Assembly: GCA_904420125.1 (NCBI GenBank)
Contig: CAJFUK010000030.1
Coordinates: 1-32,609 of the forward strand
Length of the DNA: 32,609 bases
DNA from: Candidatus Falkowella caecavicola
GTDB lineage: Bacteria > Bacillota > Clostridia > Oscillospirales > Ruminococcaceae
Direction of reading: 5' to 3'
The notes below the pieces were generated by a model. That model was given only the letters and a program-made list of their open reading frames with translations. It had not been told where the DNA came from and searched no databases. Made by a program: the position numbers and the translations under genes. Of the stretch, positions 22,756 to 32,524 are shown piece by piece. How positions within the stretch are numbered: position 1 is the first letter of the stretch; every line of letters starts with the position of its first letter.

Positions 22756-23757
22756 ATGGCAGGTGTAACAGTACGGGAGCAGACGGAGGAACTGGAACGG
22801 ATGATTTTAAGCCCGCGGGCCGCGCTGGCAGTTAAAAGCGCCGGCAGGGTCAGGGAAGAAGCCCCGTGCCCTATACGGACCGTTTATCAACGGGACCGGG
22901 ACCGGATCCTTCACTGCAACGCATTCAGGCGGCTCAAGCACAAGACCCAGGTTTTCCTGGCCCCGGAGGGAGACCATTATCGGACCAGGCTGACCCATAC
23001 GCTGGAGGTATCCCAGATCGCCCGGACCATTGTACGGGGGCTGCGCCTGAATGAGGATCTGACCGAAGCGATTGCCCTGGGACATGATCTGGGACACACG
23101 CCCTTCGGACATGCAGGGGAAAGGGCCTTGCAGGATGTCTGTCCGCATGGATTCCGGCATAACCAGCAGAGCCTTCGGGTGGTAGAGTATTTGGAACACA
23201 ACGGCCAGGGGCTGAATCTGACCAGGGAGGTCAGAGAGGGTATCCTCAATCATAACGGCGGAGATCCGGGTACGCTGGAAGGACAGGTCGTCGCGTTGTC
23301 TGATCAGATTGCCTACATCAATCATGACATTGAGGACGCTGTTCGGGCTGGCGTGCTGCGGGAAAGCGATTTGCCCTGGGATTGCATCTATGTGCTGGGC
23401 CGGCATAAAAGCGAGCGGTTATCGGTGCTGATCGCTTCTGTGATTGCGGAAAGCGGCGAGCAGATCCGCATGTCGCCGGAAGTGATGGGGGCGCACCAGA
23501 AGCTGCGCAAATTTATGTTTGATACAGTATACCTTCATTCCGTTGCCAAGCAGGAAGAGGGGAAGGCGGACGGCCTGATCAAAGATACATATGCGTATCT
23601 GCTCAAACACCCGGACAGGCTGCCGGCCTTTTACCGGCAGATTGCAAAAGAGCAGGACATCGACCGCGCAGTATGTGACTATATTGCGGGGATGACGGAC
23701 CGGTACATGGTCTCGCTGTATACCGACCTGTTTATCCCGAAATCCTGGTCTTTCTGA
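22756..23757 (+). CDS. dgt: Deoxyguanosinetriphosphate triphosphohydrolase
   Basis: The 333-aa HD-domain enzyme hydrolyses dGTP (and related dNTPs) to the nucleoside and triphosphate. RDRDRILHCNAFRRLKHKTQ and THTLEVSQIARTI lead to the HD metal motif GHDLGHTPFGHAGE, followed by SDQIAYINHDIEDAVRAG, with the fourth metal Asp in SDQIAY. It is the short, dGTPase-like type common in Clostridia. The ATG at 22756 lies seven bases after AGGAGG. It sits 32 nt before dnaG, forming the dgt-dnaG-rpoD block typical of this group and linking nucleotide pools to replication priming. Confidence 0.94.
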   Translation: MAGVTVREQTEELERMILSPRAALAVKSAGRVREEAPCPIRTVYQRDRDRILHCNAFRRLKHKTQVFLAPEGDHYRTRLTHTLEVSQIARTIVRGLRLNEDLTEAIALGHDLGHTPFGHAGERALQDVCPHGFRHNQQSLRVVEYLEHNGQGLNLTREVREGILNHNGGDPGTLEGQVVALSDQIAYINHDIEDAVRAGVLRESDLPWDCIYVLGRHKSERLSVLIASVIAESGEQIRMSPEVMGAHQKLRKFMFDTVYLHSVAKQEEGKADGLIKDTYAYLLKHPDRLPAFYRQIAKEQDIDRAVCDYIAGMTDRYMVSLYTDLFIPKSWSF

Positions 23758-23789
23758 CCGGAACAGACTCCATAGAAAGGAGGGAGATC

Positions 23790-25547
23790 ATGCTTCCGGA
23801 AAGTTTTTTGACACAGCTTCGGTTTTCCTGCGACATGGAAAATATTGCATCTTCTTATGTGAATCTCAAACGTGCCGGTCGCAGTAAGGTGGGCCTTTGC
23901 CCATTCCATCTGGAAAAGACACCTTCTTTTCATGTGTATGAGGATACACAGTCTTTTTACTGCTTTGGCTGCGGGGCCGGTGGGGATGTCATTACTTTTA
24001 TCATGAAGATCGAAAATCTTGAATATATTGAGGCAGTTAAATTTCTGGCCCAGCGCGCCGGCCTGCCCATGCCGGAAGATAGCGGCGCAGACGATCGGAC
24101 TGCCCGGCAAAAGGCGCGGATATTGGAGATGAACCGTGAAACGGCGCGCTTTTTTCACGCCTGTCTCAAATCGGAAGCCGGAAAAGCAGGACTCTCTTAC
24201 TTGCTGGGAAGGGGGCTGACGCCTGCCACTATTACCCGGTATGGACTGGGATTTGCGCCGGATTCCTGGTATGCGCTGGTCAATCATTTGCGGAGCAAGG
24301 GCTTTCGGGACGAAGAAATGGGGCTGGCTGCACTGGCAGTGAAAGGGAAAAAAGGCTATTACGATCAGTTCCGTAACCGTGTGATGTTTCCGATCATTGA
24401 TCTGCGGGGCAATGTTATTGCTTTCGGCGGCCGGGTGATGGACGATTCCAAGCCGAAATATCTGAACTCTTCAGATACGCCGGTTTTTAAAAAAAGCCAC
24501 AACCTTTTTTCTCTGAATTTTGCAAAAAACGCAACGGGGAACACCCCGCGCCGTCTGATTCTGGCAGAGGGTTATATGGATGTTGTGGCCATGAATCAGG
24601 CGGGTTTTCCCAATGCAGTGGCGACGCTGGGCACGGCGCTCACAGCAGAACAGGCCCGGTTGATTTCCAGATATGCGGACGAGGTGGTTATTGCTTATGA
24701 TGCGGATGAAGCAGGACAAAAAGCGACTGCACGTGCCTCCGGTCTCTTTTCAGAGGTAGGATTGGAAGCGCGGGTGCTGGTGATTACCGGGGCAAAGGAT
24801 CCGGACGAATACATTAAAAAATATGGCGCCCAGCGGTTTAAACTATTGTTGGATCAATCGGAAAATGTGTTGGAGAACAAACTGGCACGGCTGAAAAATC
24901 AGTATGACCTTCAGACAGACGATGGAAAGACCCGCTATCTCAAAGCGGCTGTGACTACGCTGGCAGAACTCCACGACACGCTGGAACGGGATATCTATGC
25001 CGGCCGGCTCTCGGCTGAAACGGGTGTTTTAAAAGAAACCATTCTGAACCGGATTAATCTGGTCAACCGGCAAAAATATAAGGCACGTCAGAAAAAAGAA
25101 TGGCGGGAGATCACATCCGGCCGGACATTATACCAGGACACGGTTAACCCCGATCGGGCCAAACATCTGAAAGAAGCGCTGGCTGAAGAGGGGATCATCC
25201 GTTTTTTGATGAAAAATCCGGACTATCAGGACTATATTCTGACAAAAATTTCGCCGGAAGATTTTGTGACTGCCTTTAACCAACGGGTTTTTCGCATAAT
25301 TCTTGAAAAAATAAAGAATAATATAACGCCTGATCTCTCCAATCTGGTGACAGATTTTTCAGTCGAGGAAATGGGGCGGATATCGGGTATGCTTGCCAAG
25401 GGGCAGGGATTGGATACGGGACGAAGAGAACTGGATGACTATATCCGGGTTTTGCTGGAGTCCAAAGGAAATAAAGATGACCATGCTTTGCAGCAGATGA
25501 GCGCTGAGGAAATCATGGCGCTGTATGCCGCAAAAAAGGATTCATAA
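23790..25547 (+). CDS. dnaG: DNA primase
   Basis: The 585-aa primase synthesises RNA primers at the replication fork with DnaB helicase. The N-terminal zinc-binding domain shows C37PFH and C58FGC. The central catalytic TOPRIM core includes LILAEGYMDVVAMNQAGF (metal Glu) and VVIAYDADEAGQKA (DxD). RNRVMFPIIDLRGNVIAFGGRVM is the RNA-polymerase domain, and the C-terminal part (from about 430) is the helicase-binding region. Length and domain order are normal. The ATG follows AGGAGG, 32 nt after dgt. rpoD follows after 54 nt. Confidence 0.96.
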   Translation: MLPESFLTQLRFSCDMENIASSYVNLKRAGRSKVGLCPFHLEKTPSFHVYEDTQSFYCFGCGAGGDVITFIMKIENLEYIEAVKFLAQRAGLPMPEDSGADDRTARQKARILEMNRETARFFHACLKSEAGKAGLSYLLGRGLTPATITRYGLGFAPDSWYALVNHLRSKGFRDEEMGLAALAVKGKKGYYDQFRNRVMFPIIDLRGNVIAFGGRVMDDSKPKYLNSSDTPVFKKSHNLFSLNFAKNATGNTPRRLILAEGYMDVVAMNQAGFPNAVATLGTALTAEQARLISRYADEVVIAYDADEAGQKATARASGLFSEVGLEARVLVITGAKDPDEYIKKYGAQRFKLLLDQSENVLENKLARLKNQYDLQTDDGKTRYLKAAVTTLAELHDTLERDIYAGRLSAETGVLKETILNRINLVNRQKYKARQKKEWREITSGRTLYQDTVNPDRAKHLKEALAEEGIIRFLMKNPDYQDYILTKISPEDFVTAFNQRVFRIILEKIKNNITPDLSNLVTDFSVEEMGRISGMLAKGQGLDTGRRELDDYIRVLLESKGNKDDHALQQMSAEEIMALYAAKKDS

Positions 25548-25601
25548 CATAAAGCACAGGACAAACAAAACATATATGGCTTCTGTAAGGGGAGAATTTT
25601 T

Positions 25602-26690
25602 ATGGGAACAAACGGAAATAAACGCAATACGGTTGCTGAACTACTGGAGCAGGGAAAGGCTAAAGGAAAACTGACAACCAAGGAAATCACGGATGCATTG
25701 GAAGAACTGGACTTTGATGTGGATCAGGTTGACAAACTGTATGAGTCCTTTGAAAGCCTCAATATTGAAATTATTGAGGATATGGTGCCGGAGATTGACG
25801 ATTTTCCGTTGGATATAGCCGTGGATGACGATTTTGAAACCGGTTTTGTGGCGGATGGGATCAATATTGACGACCCGGTTAAAGTCTACCTGAAAGAAAT
25901 CGGCCGGGTGCCGCTGCTCAGCGCAGAAGAGGAAATCGAACTGGCCCAGCGGATGTCCGACGGAGATGTTGCGGCCCGTAAACGGCTGTCTGAGGCAAAT
26001 CTCCGTTTGGTGGTCAGTATTGCCAAACGGTATGTCGGCCGGGGAATGCAGTTTTTGGATTTGATTCAGGAAGGCAATCTTGGATTGATCAAAGCCGTAG
26101 AAAAATTTGATTACACCAAAGGTTTCAAATTTTCCACATATGCAACCTGGTGGATTCGCCAGGCAATTACCCGTGCAATTGCCGATCAGGCAAGGACCAT
26201 TCGGATTCCGGTTCATATGGTCGAGACCATCAACAAGGTCAAAAAGATTTCCAGCCAGCTTCTGCATGAAAATGGACATGAGCCGAGCGCTGAAGAAATC
26301 GCTGATAAACTTGAAATGCCGGTGGATAAAGTGCGGGAAATCATCCGGGTATCCCAGGAGCCCGTTTCTCTGGAAACGCCGATCGGTGAGGAGGAAGACA
26401 GCCATTTGGGAGACTTTATTCCGGATGATGATGTACCGGCACCGGCAGACGCCGCTTCTCACACGCTCCTGAAAGAACAGCTGAGCGATGTGCTCGGCAC
26501 ATTGACCGAGCGGGAGGAAAAAGTGCTCCGCCTGCGGTTTGGTTTGGGAGATGGACGATCCCGTACGTTGGAGGAAGTGGGAAAAGAGTTTAATGTAACC
26601 CGTGAGCGTATCCGCCAGATTGAGGCAAAGGCGCTCCGCAAACTGCGCCATCCCAGCCGTAGCAAGCGTTTAAAGGATTTCCTGGATTAG
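25602..26690 (+). CDS. rpoD: Primary RNA polymerase sigma factor (sigma-70/SigA)
   Basis: The 362-aa housekeeping sigma factor has an acidic N-terminal region 1.1, then region 1.2 ([17 protein letters not shown]), regions 2.1-2.4 ([36 protein letters not shown] and [20 protein letters not shown] for -10 recognition), region 3 ([11 protein letters not shown]), and region 4.2 ([21 protein letters not shown]) for -35 recognition. It directs the TTGACA/TATAAT promoters seen throughout this window. The start follows a GGGGAG site. It ends the dgt-dnaG-rpoD block. Confidence 0.97.
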   Translation: MGTNGNKRNTVAELLEQGKAKGKLTTKEITDALEELDFDVDQVDKLYESFESLNIEIIEDMVPEIDDFPLDIAVDDDFETGFVADGINIDDPVKVYLKEIGRVPLLSAEEEIELAQRMSDGDVAARKRLSEANLRLVVSIAKRYVGRGMQFLDLIQEGNLGLIKAVEKFDYTKGFKFSTYATWWIRQAITRAIADQARTIRIPVHMVETINKVKKISSQLLHENGHEPSAEEIADKLEMPVDKVREIIRVSQEPVSLETPIGEEEDSHLGDFIPDDDVPAPADAASHTLLKEQLSDVLGTLTEREEKVLRLRFGLGDGRSRTLEEVGKEFNVTRERIRQIEAKALRKLRHPSRSKRLKDFLD

Positions 26691-26872
26691 GGATCGACGC
26701 TGCGTGATTTCCGGCTGCTTTCGATAACAGGTGCCTGGAGAGGCAGGCACTGCAGAACAGAATGGCAGCTGGAGGGATGGAAAAGCAGATACATATAAGG
26801 TCTGCCTGCCGGAGATATCAGCAGGATCAAAAAGGCCATTTTATTTTGAGGAATCTGTCATGAAAAGCATAG

Positions 26873-26907
26873 AAGACCGCCTGCCGGATACCGGCAGGCG
26901 GTCTTTG
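26873..26907. terminator. Bidirectional hairpin terminator between rpoD and GNAT gene
   Basis: Perfect 15-bp arms (26873-26887 and 26891-26905) enclose an ATA loop, very GC-rich with AAG/CTT ends. It lies between convergent genes. A further 7-bp hairpin (GTGCCTG/CAGGCAC, 26731-26750) lies in the same gap, which otherwise shows no gene. Confidence 0.7.
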
Positions 26908-26985
26908 CAGAGAAAATCTTTTGTTCTTTCTGTTCTTTTTGTTCTTTTTATTACAGGTCACAGGGCCTGCGCAGGTGGAACAGGG

Positions 26986-27633
26986 TCATCGGAGCAGGCT
27001 TTCAGACGCAGGAAGGGATTTATCCAGCTGCGTTTCGATGAAATGAGGGTATGCATCCCAATATTTGCGGTAGACCCGGTCCAAATGGCCGTCCAGATTC
27101 AGCTGGTACAGCCGGAAGATCACCGGCTTATTTTTGGGCTGCCACTGTTCCTGATAGGAATATTGATACGACATCCCGATTTTTTGCATGACAGCGCCGC
27201 TTTTGGGATTGTTTCGATCGTGTGTGGCGGTAATATAAGGAAGTCCGGCGGCACGCAGCCGATCAATTACCGCCAGGCAGGCCTCTGTTGCCAGCCCCCG
27301 ATGCCAGCAGTCACTTCGCAGGCCATATCCCAAATCATGACTGTCTTCATCGCTGACATGCAAATAACCGATCGGCATATCATCGGTTTTTAGACAGATG
27401 GCATACCGAAAGCCGGATGGCTGCCTATAATATTGCAGATACTTTTCCTGGAGCAGTTTTTTTGTTTCTTCCAATGATTCCAGGGGAAACCAGGGAAGAA
27501 AGGTGTTGGTTTCCCGGTCGCTGAGGATCCGAAACAGCGCCGCTGCATCCTGCTCTGAAAACTGCCGCAGGATCAATCGGTCTGTTTCGATTCGAGGAGT
27601 GTTGTCTGTGATTTTTAAATCCATATTGATCAT
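26986..27633 (-). CDS. GNAT-family N-acetyltransferase (RimJ-like)
   Basis: The 215-aa protein has the acetyl-CoA-dependent GNAT fold: RIETDRLILRQFSEQDAAALF is the typical RimJ/RimL N-terminal block. The acetyl-CoA loop region reads DLGYGLRSDCWHRGLATEACLAVID (residues ~110-135), a variant of RxxGxG/A, and HDRNNPKSGAVMQKIGM follows. The substrate may be a protein N-terminus or a small amine. The ATG has AAGGTG six bases upstream. It is read leftward and alone, with the TPM gene ending 72 nt upstream of its start. Confidence 0.85.
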   Translation of the reverse strand: MINMDLKITDNTPRIETDRLILRQFSEQDAAALFRILSDRETNTFLPWFPLESLEETKKLLQEKYLQYYRQPSGFRYAICLKTDDMPIGYLHVSDEDSHDLGYGLRSDCWHRGLATEACLAVIDRLRAAGLPYITATHDRNNPKSGAVMQKIGMSYQYSYQEQWQPKNKPVIFRLYQLNLDGHLDRVYRKYWDAYPHFIETQLDKSLPASESLLR

Positions 27634-27705
27634 TTTTTCACCTTTTACGGTACAGGCACCGATATGCCTCTTTGTTATATTACATGGAACAGAGCCTGTT
27701 TCAGA

Positions 27706-28569
27706 TTAAAACCGCCGCCCGCCGCCGCCATGCCGGGTTCCGGAACTGCTGGTATGGGTACGGCTGCCACCAGAACTTCTGCCCGATGATCCACCGCCTG
27801 CCGGAGGGTCGTGAGAAATCCGGGTACGTGTGGTTGTAGTGTGCAAGAACCGGTCGGTATGCATAAACAGATCAAAATCCTGCGCATCATGATAAGTCGA
27901 AGGCGTAACTGCTGAAACGCCACGGTTCCTGGACAGCATGATCAGGATTGCAATCCCCGCCCCAATCAGAGAAATCCCCAGATAAAGGGGCCAATTTGAT
28001 TGGAAGGCGCTGATAAACGGGTTGGATTGCTCGGAAGGATAAGTGCCCGGATGTTCCGCTTCACCGGGAAAATCATCCGGCACAAGGCCCTGGTCATAAT
28101 AGAATTCCGCCCTTTCCAGAAACGCAGAGACAGCGTCTGCATAGTCTCCTTCGGTCATATACTCATAGGCCGCATCCAGCAGGGATTCAATCCGTTCATC
28201 GGTATACAGGGCGATAGCGTCACCTGCGGTGGAGATATAAATTTCCCGGTAATCCATATTCAGCAGAAATAAAAAGCCGGATGCAGAAAATCCATTGTTA
28301 TCATAAAAATCATCTGCGTAATCCTGCGAGGTTTTTCCCAGATCGTCGTCAATCGTTAAAACCACTGTATCCATCCCCATCTTTTCCGACAAGGCCTGGA
28401 GCTGTTCTTCCAGATCGGCCCGCTGTGTATCACTGAATAGGCCGGCTTCGTCAAACAAAAGCTGGTCGGCAGCCAGAACGTCGGTCCCGGAAATACAGAC
28501 AGTCAGACAAAACATCAGAGACAGAAAAAATAAACAAATCCATCTTTTTTGCAGAACTGCTTTGGTCAT
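27706..28569 (-). CDS. TPM-domain secreted/membrane protein
   Basis: The 287-aa protein begins with a signal peptide (about residues 9-33, ending VLA-ADQ). A TPM domain (about 38-155) follows, with LFDEAGLFSDTQRADLEEQL, VVLTIDDDLGKTSQDYADDFYD and GFLFLLNMDYREIYISTAGDA. After a linker comes a membrane helix (about 183-202) and a Gly/Ser/Arg-rich tail ending GGGGRRF. TPM proteins are linked to membrane-protein quality control and photosystem repair in other groups. The start overlaps the stop of the zinc-ribbon gene (ATGA), eight bases after GGAGGG. The pair is almost certainly a functional unit. Confidence 0.88.
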   Translation of the reverse strand: MTKAVLQKRWICLFFLSLMFCLTVCISGTDVLAADQLLFDEAGLFSDTQRADLEEQLQALSEKMGMDTVVLTIDDDLGKTSQDYADDFYDNNGFSASGFLFLLNMDYREIYISTAGDAIALYTDERIESLLDAAYEYMTEGDYADAVSAFLERAEFYYDQGLVPDDFPGEAEHPGTYPSEQSNPFISAFQSNWPLYLGISLIGAGIAILIMLSRNRGVSAVTPSTYHDAQDFDLFMHTDRFLHTTTTRTRISHDPPAGGGSSGRSSGGSRTHTSSSGTRHGGGGRRF

Positions 28570-29627
28570 CCGATGATCCCTCCAATCAGGCTGCAGAGGG
28601 CAAACAGGCCGGCTGCAATACCCAAAAACCAACCGGCGGCCCTTGCAAATGAAACGGGCAGTCGGCCGGCTACTTTCCCGGTCTGTCCGTTCATGGCGAA
28701 CATATAGCTTTTTCCCTTCCGTTGATAGGTCAGCATCCAGACAGGCAACAGCGCATAGTCCGCATGCACCTGATTATACTGCAGGTCCCGGTCTACCACG
28801 GTTACGCTCCCGTACCCGTGGATGGTGCCCCGCAGAATCGATTCTGTATATTGGGACAGCCGGTCAGAAATATTCGGAAAGACGTCCTGGTTATTCAGAT
28901 CGTATTTCTCGGAAAAATAGCCCGAAAGATAGCCCATATCGAATTTTTGCAGGCCGCTGTAATCATAAGGTTCCAGCGTCTGCATCAAGCTGTCATCCAT
29001 CTTTTGCGAGCCATCTGCCGGGATACCGTTAAATTCCATGTGCGCGCGCCGTGAGACCGCATAATGGCTGGTTTCCGTATACCGGTAATCTCCACTGGTC
29101 CAGGAACGGATATTCTGGGCACGCGCATGGATGCTGCCGGTGACACGGCAGTGGAATAACCAGAAAGGCACATAAAGTCCGGAGATTTTTTGCAGCTGAT
29201 CGCCAGATTTAAAGTCTTTAGGAACCAGGGGCTTTCGTTTGCACCAATTCAGAAATGCAGTGGTTGCTGCCTGTTTGTCCATCTGAAAAGGAATCACCGC
29301 GGATGGACGGAATTCGCCGGTCAGCCGTTCTGACAGAATCGCCGGGCTGTGACAAAACAGACAGAAAGTTGCAGAGGTATTTTTGTCCGTCAGGATGCGT
29401 GCGCCGCAATTCGGGCAGGCGTATTCCAGAATCTCGCCGCTAAAGTCGCTGCCGGTTTGTGGATCGTCTGCCGCGGCGTAATCAAATGAGGAGGCTTGCT
29501 CCGTATGGGCCTCTAGTGCGGCTGCTGTAAATTCGGAATCGCAGAAGTCACAGGTCCAGTTCTGGCTTTCAGCATTAAATTCCAACGGGGCGCCGCAGTT
29601 TGGACATTTATAAGTAACAGTTGCCAT
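28566..29627 (-). CDS. Zinc-ribbon membrane protein (TFIIB-type), TPM partner
   Basis: The 353-aa protein has two N-terminal zinc ribbons: C8PNC/C26DFC and C71PNC/C89LFC. A beta-rich middle part follows (ISGLYVPFWLFHCRVTGSIH, HYAVSRRAHMEFNGIPADGS) and one C-terminal membrane segment (FLGIAAGLFALCSLIGGIIG). Such proteins sit next to TPM-domain genes in many Firmicutes. Their role is unknown; a membrane complex is plausible. The ATG follows GAAAGGA and is 42 nt after rarA, suggesting co-transcription from rarA. Confidence 0.85.
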   Translation of the reverse strand: MATVTYKCPNCGAPLEFNAESQNWTCDFCDSEFTAAALEAHTEQASSFDYAAADDPQTGSDFSGEILEYACPNCGARILTDKNTSATFCLFCHSPAILSERLTGEFRPSAVIPFQMDKQAATTAFLNWCKRKPLVPKDFKSGDQLQKISGLYVPFWLFHCRVTGSIHARAQNIRSWTSGDYRYTETSHYAVSRRAHMEFNGIPADGSQKMDDSLMQTLEPYDYSGLQKFDMGYLSGYFSEKYDLNNQDVFPNISDRLSQYTESILRGTIHGYGSVTVVDRDLQYNQVHADYALLPVWMLTYQRKGKSYMFAMNGQTGKVAGRLPVSFARAAGWFLGIAAGLFALCSLIGGIIG

Positions 29628-29669
29628 AAGAATCCTTTCCGGTCCCGGTTTCAGGACCTGACAGAAAAA

Positions 29670-30956
29670 TCAGACTGATTCGCCGCCGTCCAGTTCCCGG
29701 AGAATACGCTCCCGGTACTGTTTGGCCGCCTGCTCGGTTTTGTTATCGCCAAACTGATAGTAGACCCGCCCAAGCAGGGCGTCCGGCATATACTGCTGGC
29801 GGACATAATGATTTTTAAATTCATGCGGATACTGATAAAACTGCCCTTTCACCGCCGCATCTTCTCCATCAAAATGCTTGTTTTGCAGGCAGCGCGGAAT
29901 CGGTCCGTAATGACCGGCCTGCACATCTGCCATGGCTTCATTGATCGCCATGTAAGATGCGTTGGATTTCGGCAGGGTGGCCAGAAATACCACAGCCTGC
30001 GCAAGGGGAATGCGGGCTTCCGGCAGACCCAGCTGGACTGCACTGTCCACACAGGCCTTGACCACGGCGATAGCCATCGGATATGCAAGCCCGATATCCT
30101 CGCTGGCAATCACCAGCAGCCGCCGACAGGGTGACAGCAGGTCCCCCGCTTCCAGCAGGCGCGCCAGATAGTGCAGCGCTGCGTTTTCATCGCTTCCCCG
30201 AATCGATTTCTGCAGGGCGGAAACCAGATCATAATGTTCATCCCCATCTTTATCATACCGGGCGGCGCTCTTCTGTGCCAGCTCCCTGACCAGTTCTTTG
30301 CTCACCCGGCGGGCACCGTCCAGCAACGGCGCGGCCAGCACACAGAGTTCTACGGTATTGAGCGCTTTGCGGACGTCCCCGCCGCAGCCAAACGCAATGG
30401 CGTCTACGGCCCCGTCTTCCAGGATCAGCTGTATCTGCTGCTCCTGCTCGAGAATATGAAATCCGCGAAGAACCGCTTTGGATAGTTCTTCGGGCTCGAC
30501 AGACTTGAATTCAAATACGGTGGCACGGCTTAAAACCGCGTTATAGATATAAAAATAGGGGTTTTCCGTTGTGGACGCAATCAAAGTGATCTGTCCGTTT
30601 TCCATATATTCCAGCAAACTCTGCTGCTGTTTTTTATTCAGGTACTGGATTTCATCCAGATAAAGCACAACGCCATTGATCGCGGAAAAAGTGTCCAGGT
30701 CATCCACAATCGCCTTGATATCTGCAATCGAAGCATTGGTACCGTTGAGCTTATAGAGCTTTTTGCCGGCCTGGGCCGCAATCATTCGGGCAACCGTGGT
30801 TTTGCCAGTGCCGGACGGACCATAAAAAATCAGATTCGGCAATGTGCCGGATTCCATGATGGCGCGCAGGGGACGTCCCGGCGCCAGCAGGTGCCGCTGT
30901 CCGACAACCTCTTCCAGAGAAGAAGGGCGGATTCGGTCTGCAAGTGGAGTGGACAT
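29670..30956 (-). CDS. rarA: Replication-associated recombination protein A (RarA/MgsA)
   Basis: The 428-aa AAA+ ATPase acts at stalled or blocked replication forks. The N-terminus MSTPLADRIRPSSLEEVVGQ and the Walker A GPSGTGKTT, Walker B VVLYLDEIQ (usually DEIH), sensor 1 STTENPYF and arginine-finger region SRATVFEF are in order. The C-terminal tetramerisation part contains SASRDIGLAYP-like IASEDIGLAYP and the HYVRQQYMPDALLGRVYY end. Length is normal. The ATG lies ten bases after AAGGAGG. It follows the glyA terminator. Confidence 0.94.
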   Translation of the reverse strand: MSTPLADRIRPSSLEEVVGQRHLLAPGRPLRAIMESGTLPNLIFYGPSGTGKTTVARMIAAQAGKKLYKLNGTNASIADIKAIVDDLDTFSAINGVVLYLDEIQYLNKKQQQSLLEYMENGQITLIASTTENPYFYIYNAVLSRATVFEFKSVEPEELSKAVLRGFHILEQEQQIQLILEDGAVDAIAFGCGGDVRKALNTVELCVLAAPLLDGARRVSKELVRELAQKSAARYDKDGDEHYDLVSALQKSIRGSDENAALHYLARLLEAGDLLSPCRRLLVIASEDIGLAYPMAIAVVKACVDSAVQLGLPEARIPLAQAVVFLATLPKSNASYMAINEAMADVQAGHYGPIPRCLQNKHFDGEDAAVKGQFYQYPHEFKNHYVRQQYMPDALLGRVYYQFGDNKTEQAAKQYRERILRELDGGESV

Positions 30957-30996
30957 AGGCCAGATTCCTCCTTATCTGTCTTCCGCCGGATTCATG

Positions 30997-31028
30997 AAAA
31001 AGGGACGGGCAGATTGCCCGCCCTTTTT
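30997..31028 (-). terminator. Rho-independent terminator after glyA
   Basis: AAAAAGGG/CCCTTTTT outer and CGGGCA/TGCCCG inner stems (30997-31004 with 31021-31028, 31006-31011 with 31015-31020), with one bulged A, close around a GAT loop. The run of T on the minus strand completes it. It lies before rarA. Confidence 0.82.
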
Positions 31029-31068
31029 CGCCGTTGTCCGGACGCAAAAATTGCATGTTTGATTCGTA

Positions 31069-32322
31069 CTATTCGTACAGGGGATATTTCCGGCAAAGTT
31101 CAGTGACCATCCCGCGCACCTGTTCGGCGCTGGCCTCAAAATCAGAGGCTGTCCGGAAGATGGATTCTGCAATAACATCCATATCCTCTTCCCGCAGTCC
31201 GCGTGTTGTCACAGCCGGCGTACCAATTCGGATACCGCTGGTAACAAAGGGGCTCTGTGGGTCATTCGGGATCGCATTTTTATTCACCGTGATATACACT
31301 TCATCCAGACGATGTTCAAGTTCTTTACCCGTAATATTGAAGCTGCGCAGGTCAACCAGCATCAAATGGTTATCCGTACCTCCCGATACCAGCTGGAATC
31401 CCCGTGCGGTCAGCCCTTTGGCAAGCGCTTGCGCATTCTTTACAATCTGAGTCTGATATGCTTTGAATTCCGGTTTGAGCGCTTCTCCGAAGCAAACCGC
31501 TTTGCCGGCGATTACATGCATCAGAGGGCCACCCTGAATTCCAGGGAAAATCGCTTTGTCAATCTGCTTAGCATATTCTTCCCGGCAGAGGATCAGGCCG
31601 CCGCGCGGGCCGCGAAGGGTTTTATGAGTCGTTGTAGTCACAATATCCGCATACGGTACCGGGGATGGATGCAGCCCGGCTGCAACCAGTCCGGCAATGT
31701 GCGCCATATCCACCATCAGATATGCACCGCATTCTTTGGCGATTTCTGCAAGCTTTTCAAAATCAATCACACGGGGGTATGCGCTGGCGCCGGCAACAAT
31801 CATTTTGGGTTTGTGTTCTGCAGCCAGTGCACGGATTTTTTCATAGTTGATGGTATGCGTATCGTCATCCACGCCGTAGGGCACAAAATTAAAATATTTT
31901 CCGGAGAGGTTGACAGGGGAACCATGGGTAAGATGGCCACCATGTGCAAGATTCATGCCCAGAACCGTATCACCCGGTTGGAGCAGAGCAAAATAAACCG
32001 CTGTATTCGCCTGTGCACCGGAATGCGCCTGGACATTCGCATGTTCTGCGCCGAAAAGCTTTTTGGCTCTCTCAATCGCAATATTTTCTACGACGTCTAC
32101 ACATTCGCATCCGCCATAATACCGTTTCCCGGGATAGCCCTCCGCATATTTATTGGTCAGAATGGAACCCATCGCTGCCATCACGGCCGGAGAAACAATA
32201 TTTTCACTTGCAATCAATTCCAGATTCCGCCGCTGACGCTTTAATTCATCCCGCATGGCACCGCCGACTTCAGGATCAGCCTTTTCCACAAAACCTATGG
32301 TATCCATTAAGTTTTCAAACAT
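31069..32322 (-). CDS. glyA: Serine hydroxymethyltransferase
   Basis: The 417-aa PLP enzyme converts serine and tetrahydrofolate to glycine and methylene-tetrahydrofolate, the main source of one-carbon units. [18 protein letters not shown] at the start, [28 protein letters not shown], the PLP-lysine loop [14 protein letters not shown], and [13 protein letters not shown] are all present. The start is ATG 32322, eight bases after AAAGAGG; an in-frame longer version upstream lies over the promoter and is rejected. It is read leftward with its own promoter and terminator and sits next to the right-hand IS end. Confidence 0.96.
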   Translation of the reverse strand: MFENLMDTIGFVEKADPEVGGAMRDELKRQRRNLELIASENIVSPAVMAAMGSILTNKYAEGYPGKRYYGGCECVDVVENIAIERAKKLFGAEHANVQAHSGAQANTAVYFALLQPGDTVLGMNLAHGGHLTHGSPVNLSGKYFNFVPYGVDDDTHTINYEKIRALAAEHKPKMIVAGASAYPRVIDFEKLAEIAKECGAYLMVDMAHIAGLVAAGLHPSPVPYADIVTTTTHKTLRGPRGGLILCREEYAKQIDKAIFPGIQGGPLMHVIAGKAVCFGEALKPEFKAYQTQIVKNAQALAKGLTARGFQLVSGGTDNHLMLVDLRSFNITGKELEHRLDEVYITVNKNAIPNDPQSPFVTSGIRIGTPAVTTRGLREEDMDVIAESIFRTASDFEASAEQVRGMVTELCRKYPLYE

Positions 32323-32361
32323 ATCGACAACCTCTTTCCCTGATGAAATTAATACATGCAT

Positions 32362-32391
32362 ATTATACATCAGATACGGGGTAAAAAGCAA
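32362..32391 (-). promoter_or_regulatory. Promoter of glyA
   Basis: On the minus strand TTGCTT (32391-32386) and consensus TATAAT (32367-32362) are 18 bp apart, about 40 bp before the start codon. The bases from 32461 to the IS boundary at 32525 show nothing further. Confidence 0.7.
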
Positions 32392-32524
32392 GACCAGGAT
32401 GCGGAAAAGGAAAAGAAACCTGACGGGAAAAACAATTTGATCTTTTGACGACTGCAACAAATCCTGCGTTTTACTACACTATTGATATGTCCCTGACATT
32501 TAGCGGGGAGTGGAATTGAAAAAT

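Noticed and set aside
25641-26651. 336-aa open frame on the minus strand
   Set aside because: Antisense shadow of rpoD.
31312-32244. 310-aa open frame on the plus strand
   Set aside because: Antisense shadow of glyA with no ribosome binding site or domain.
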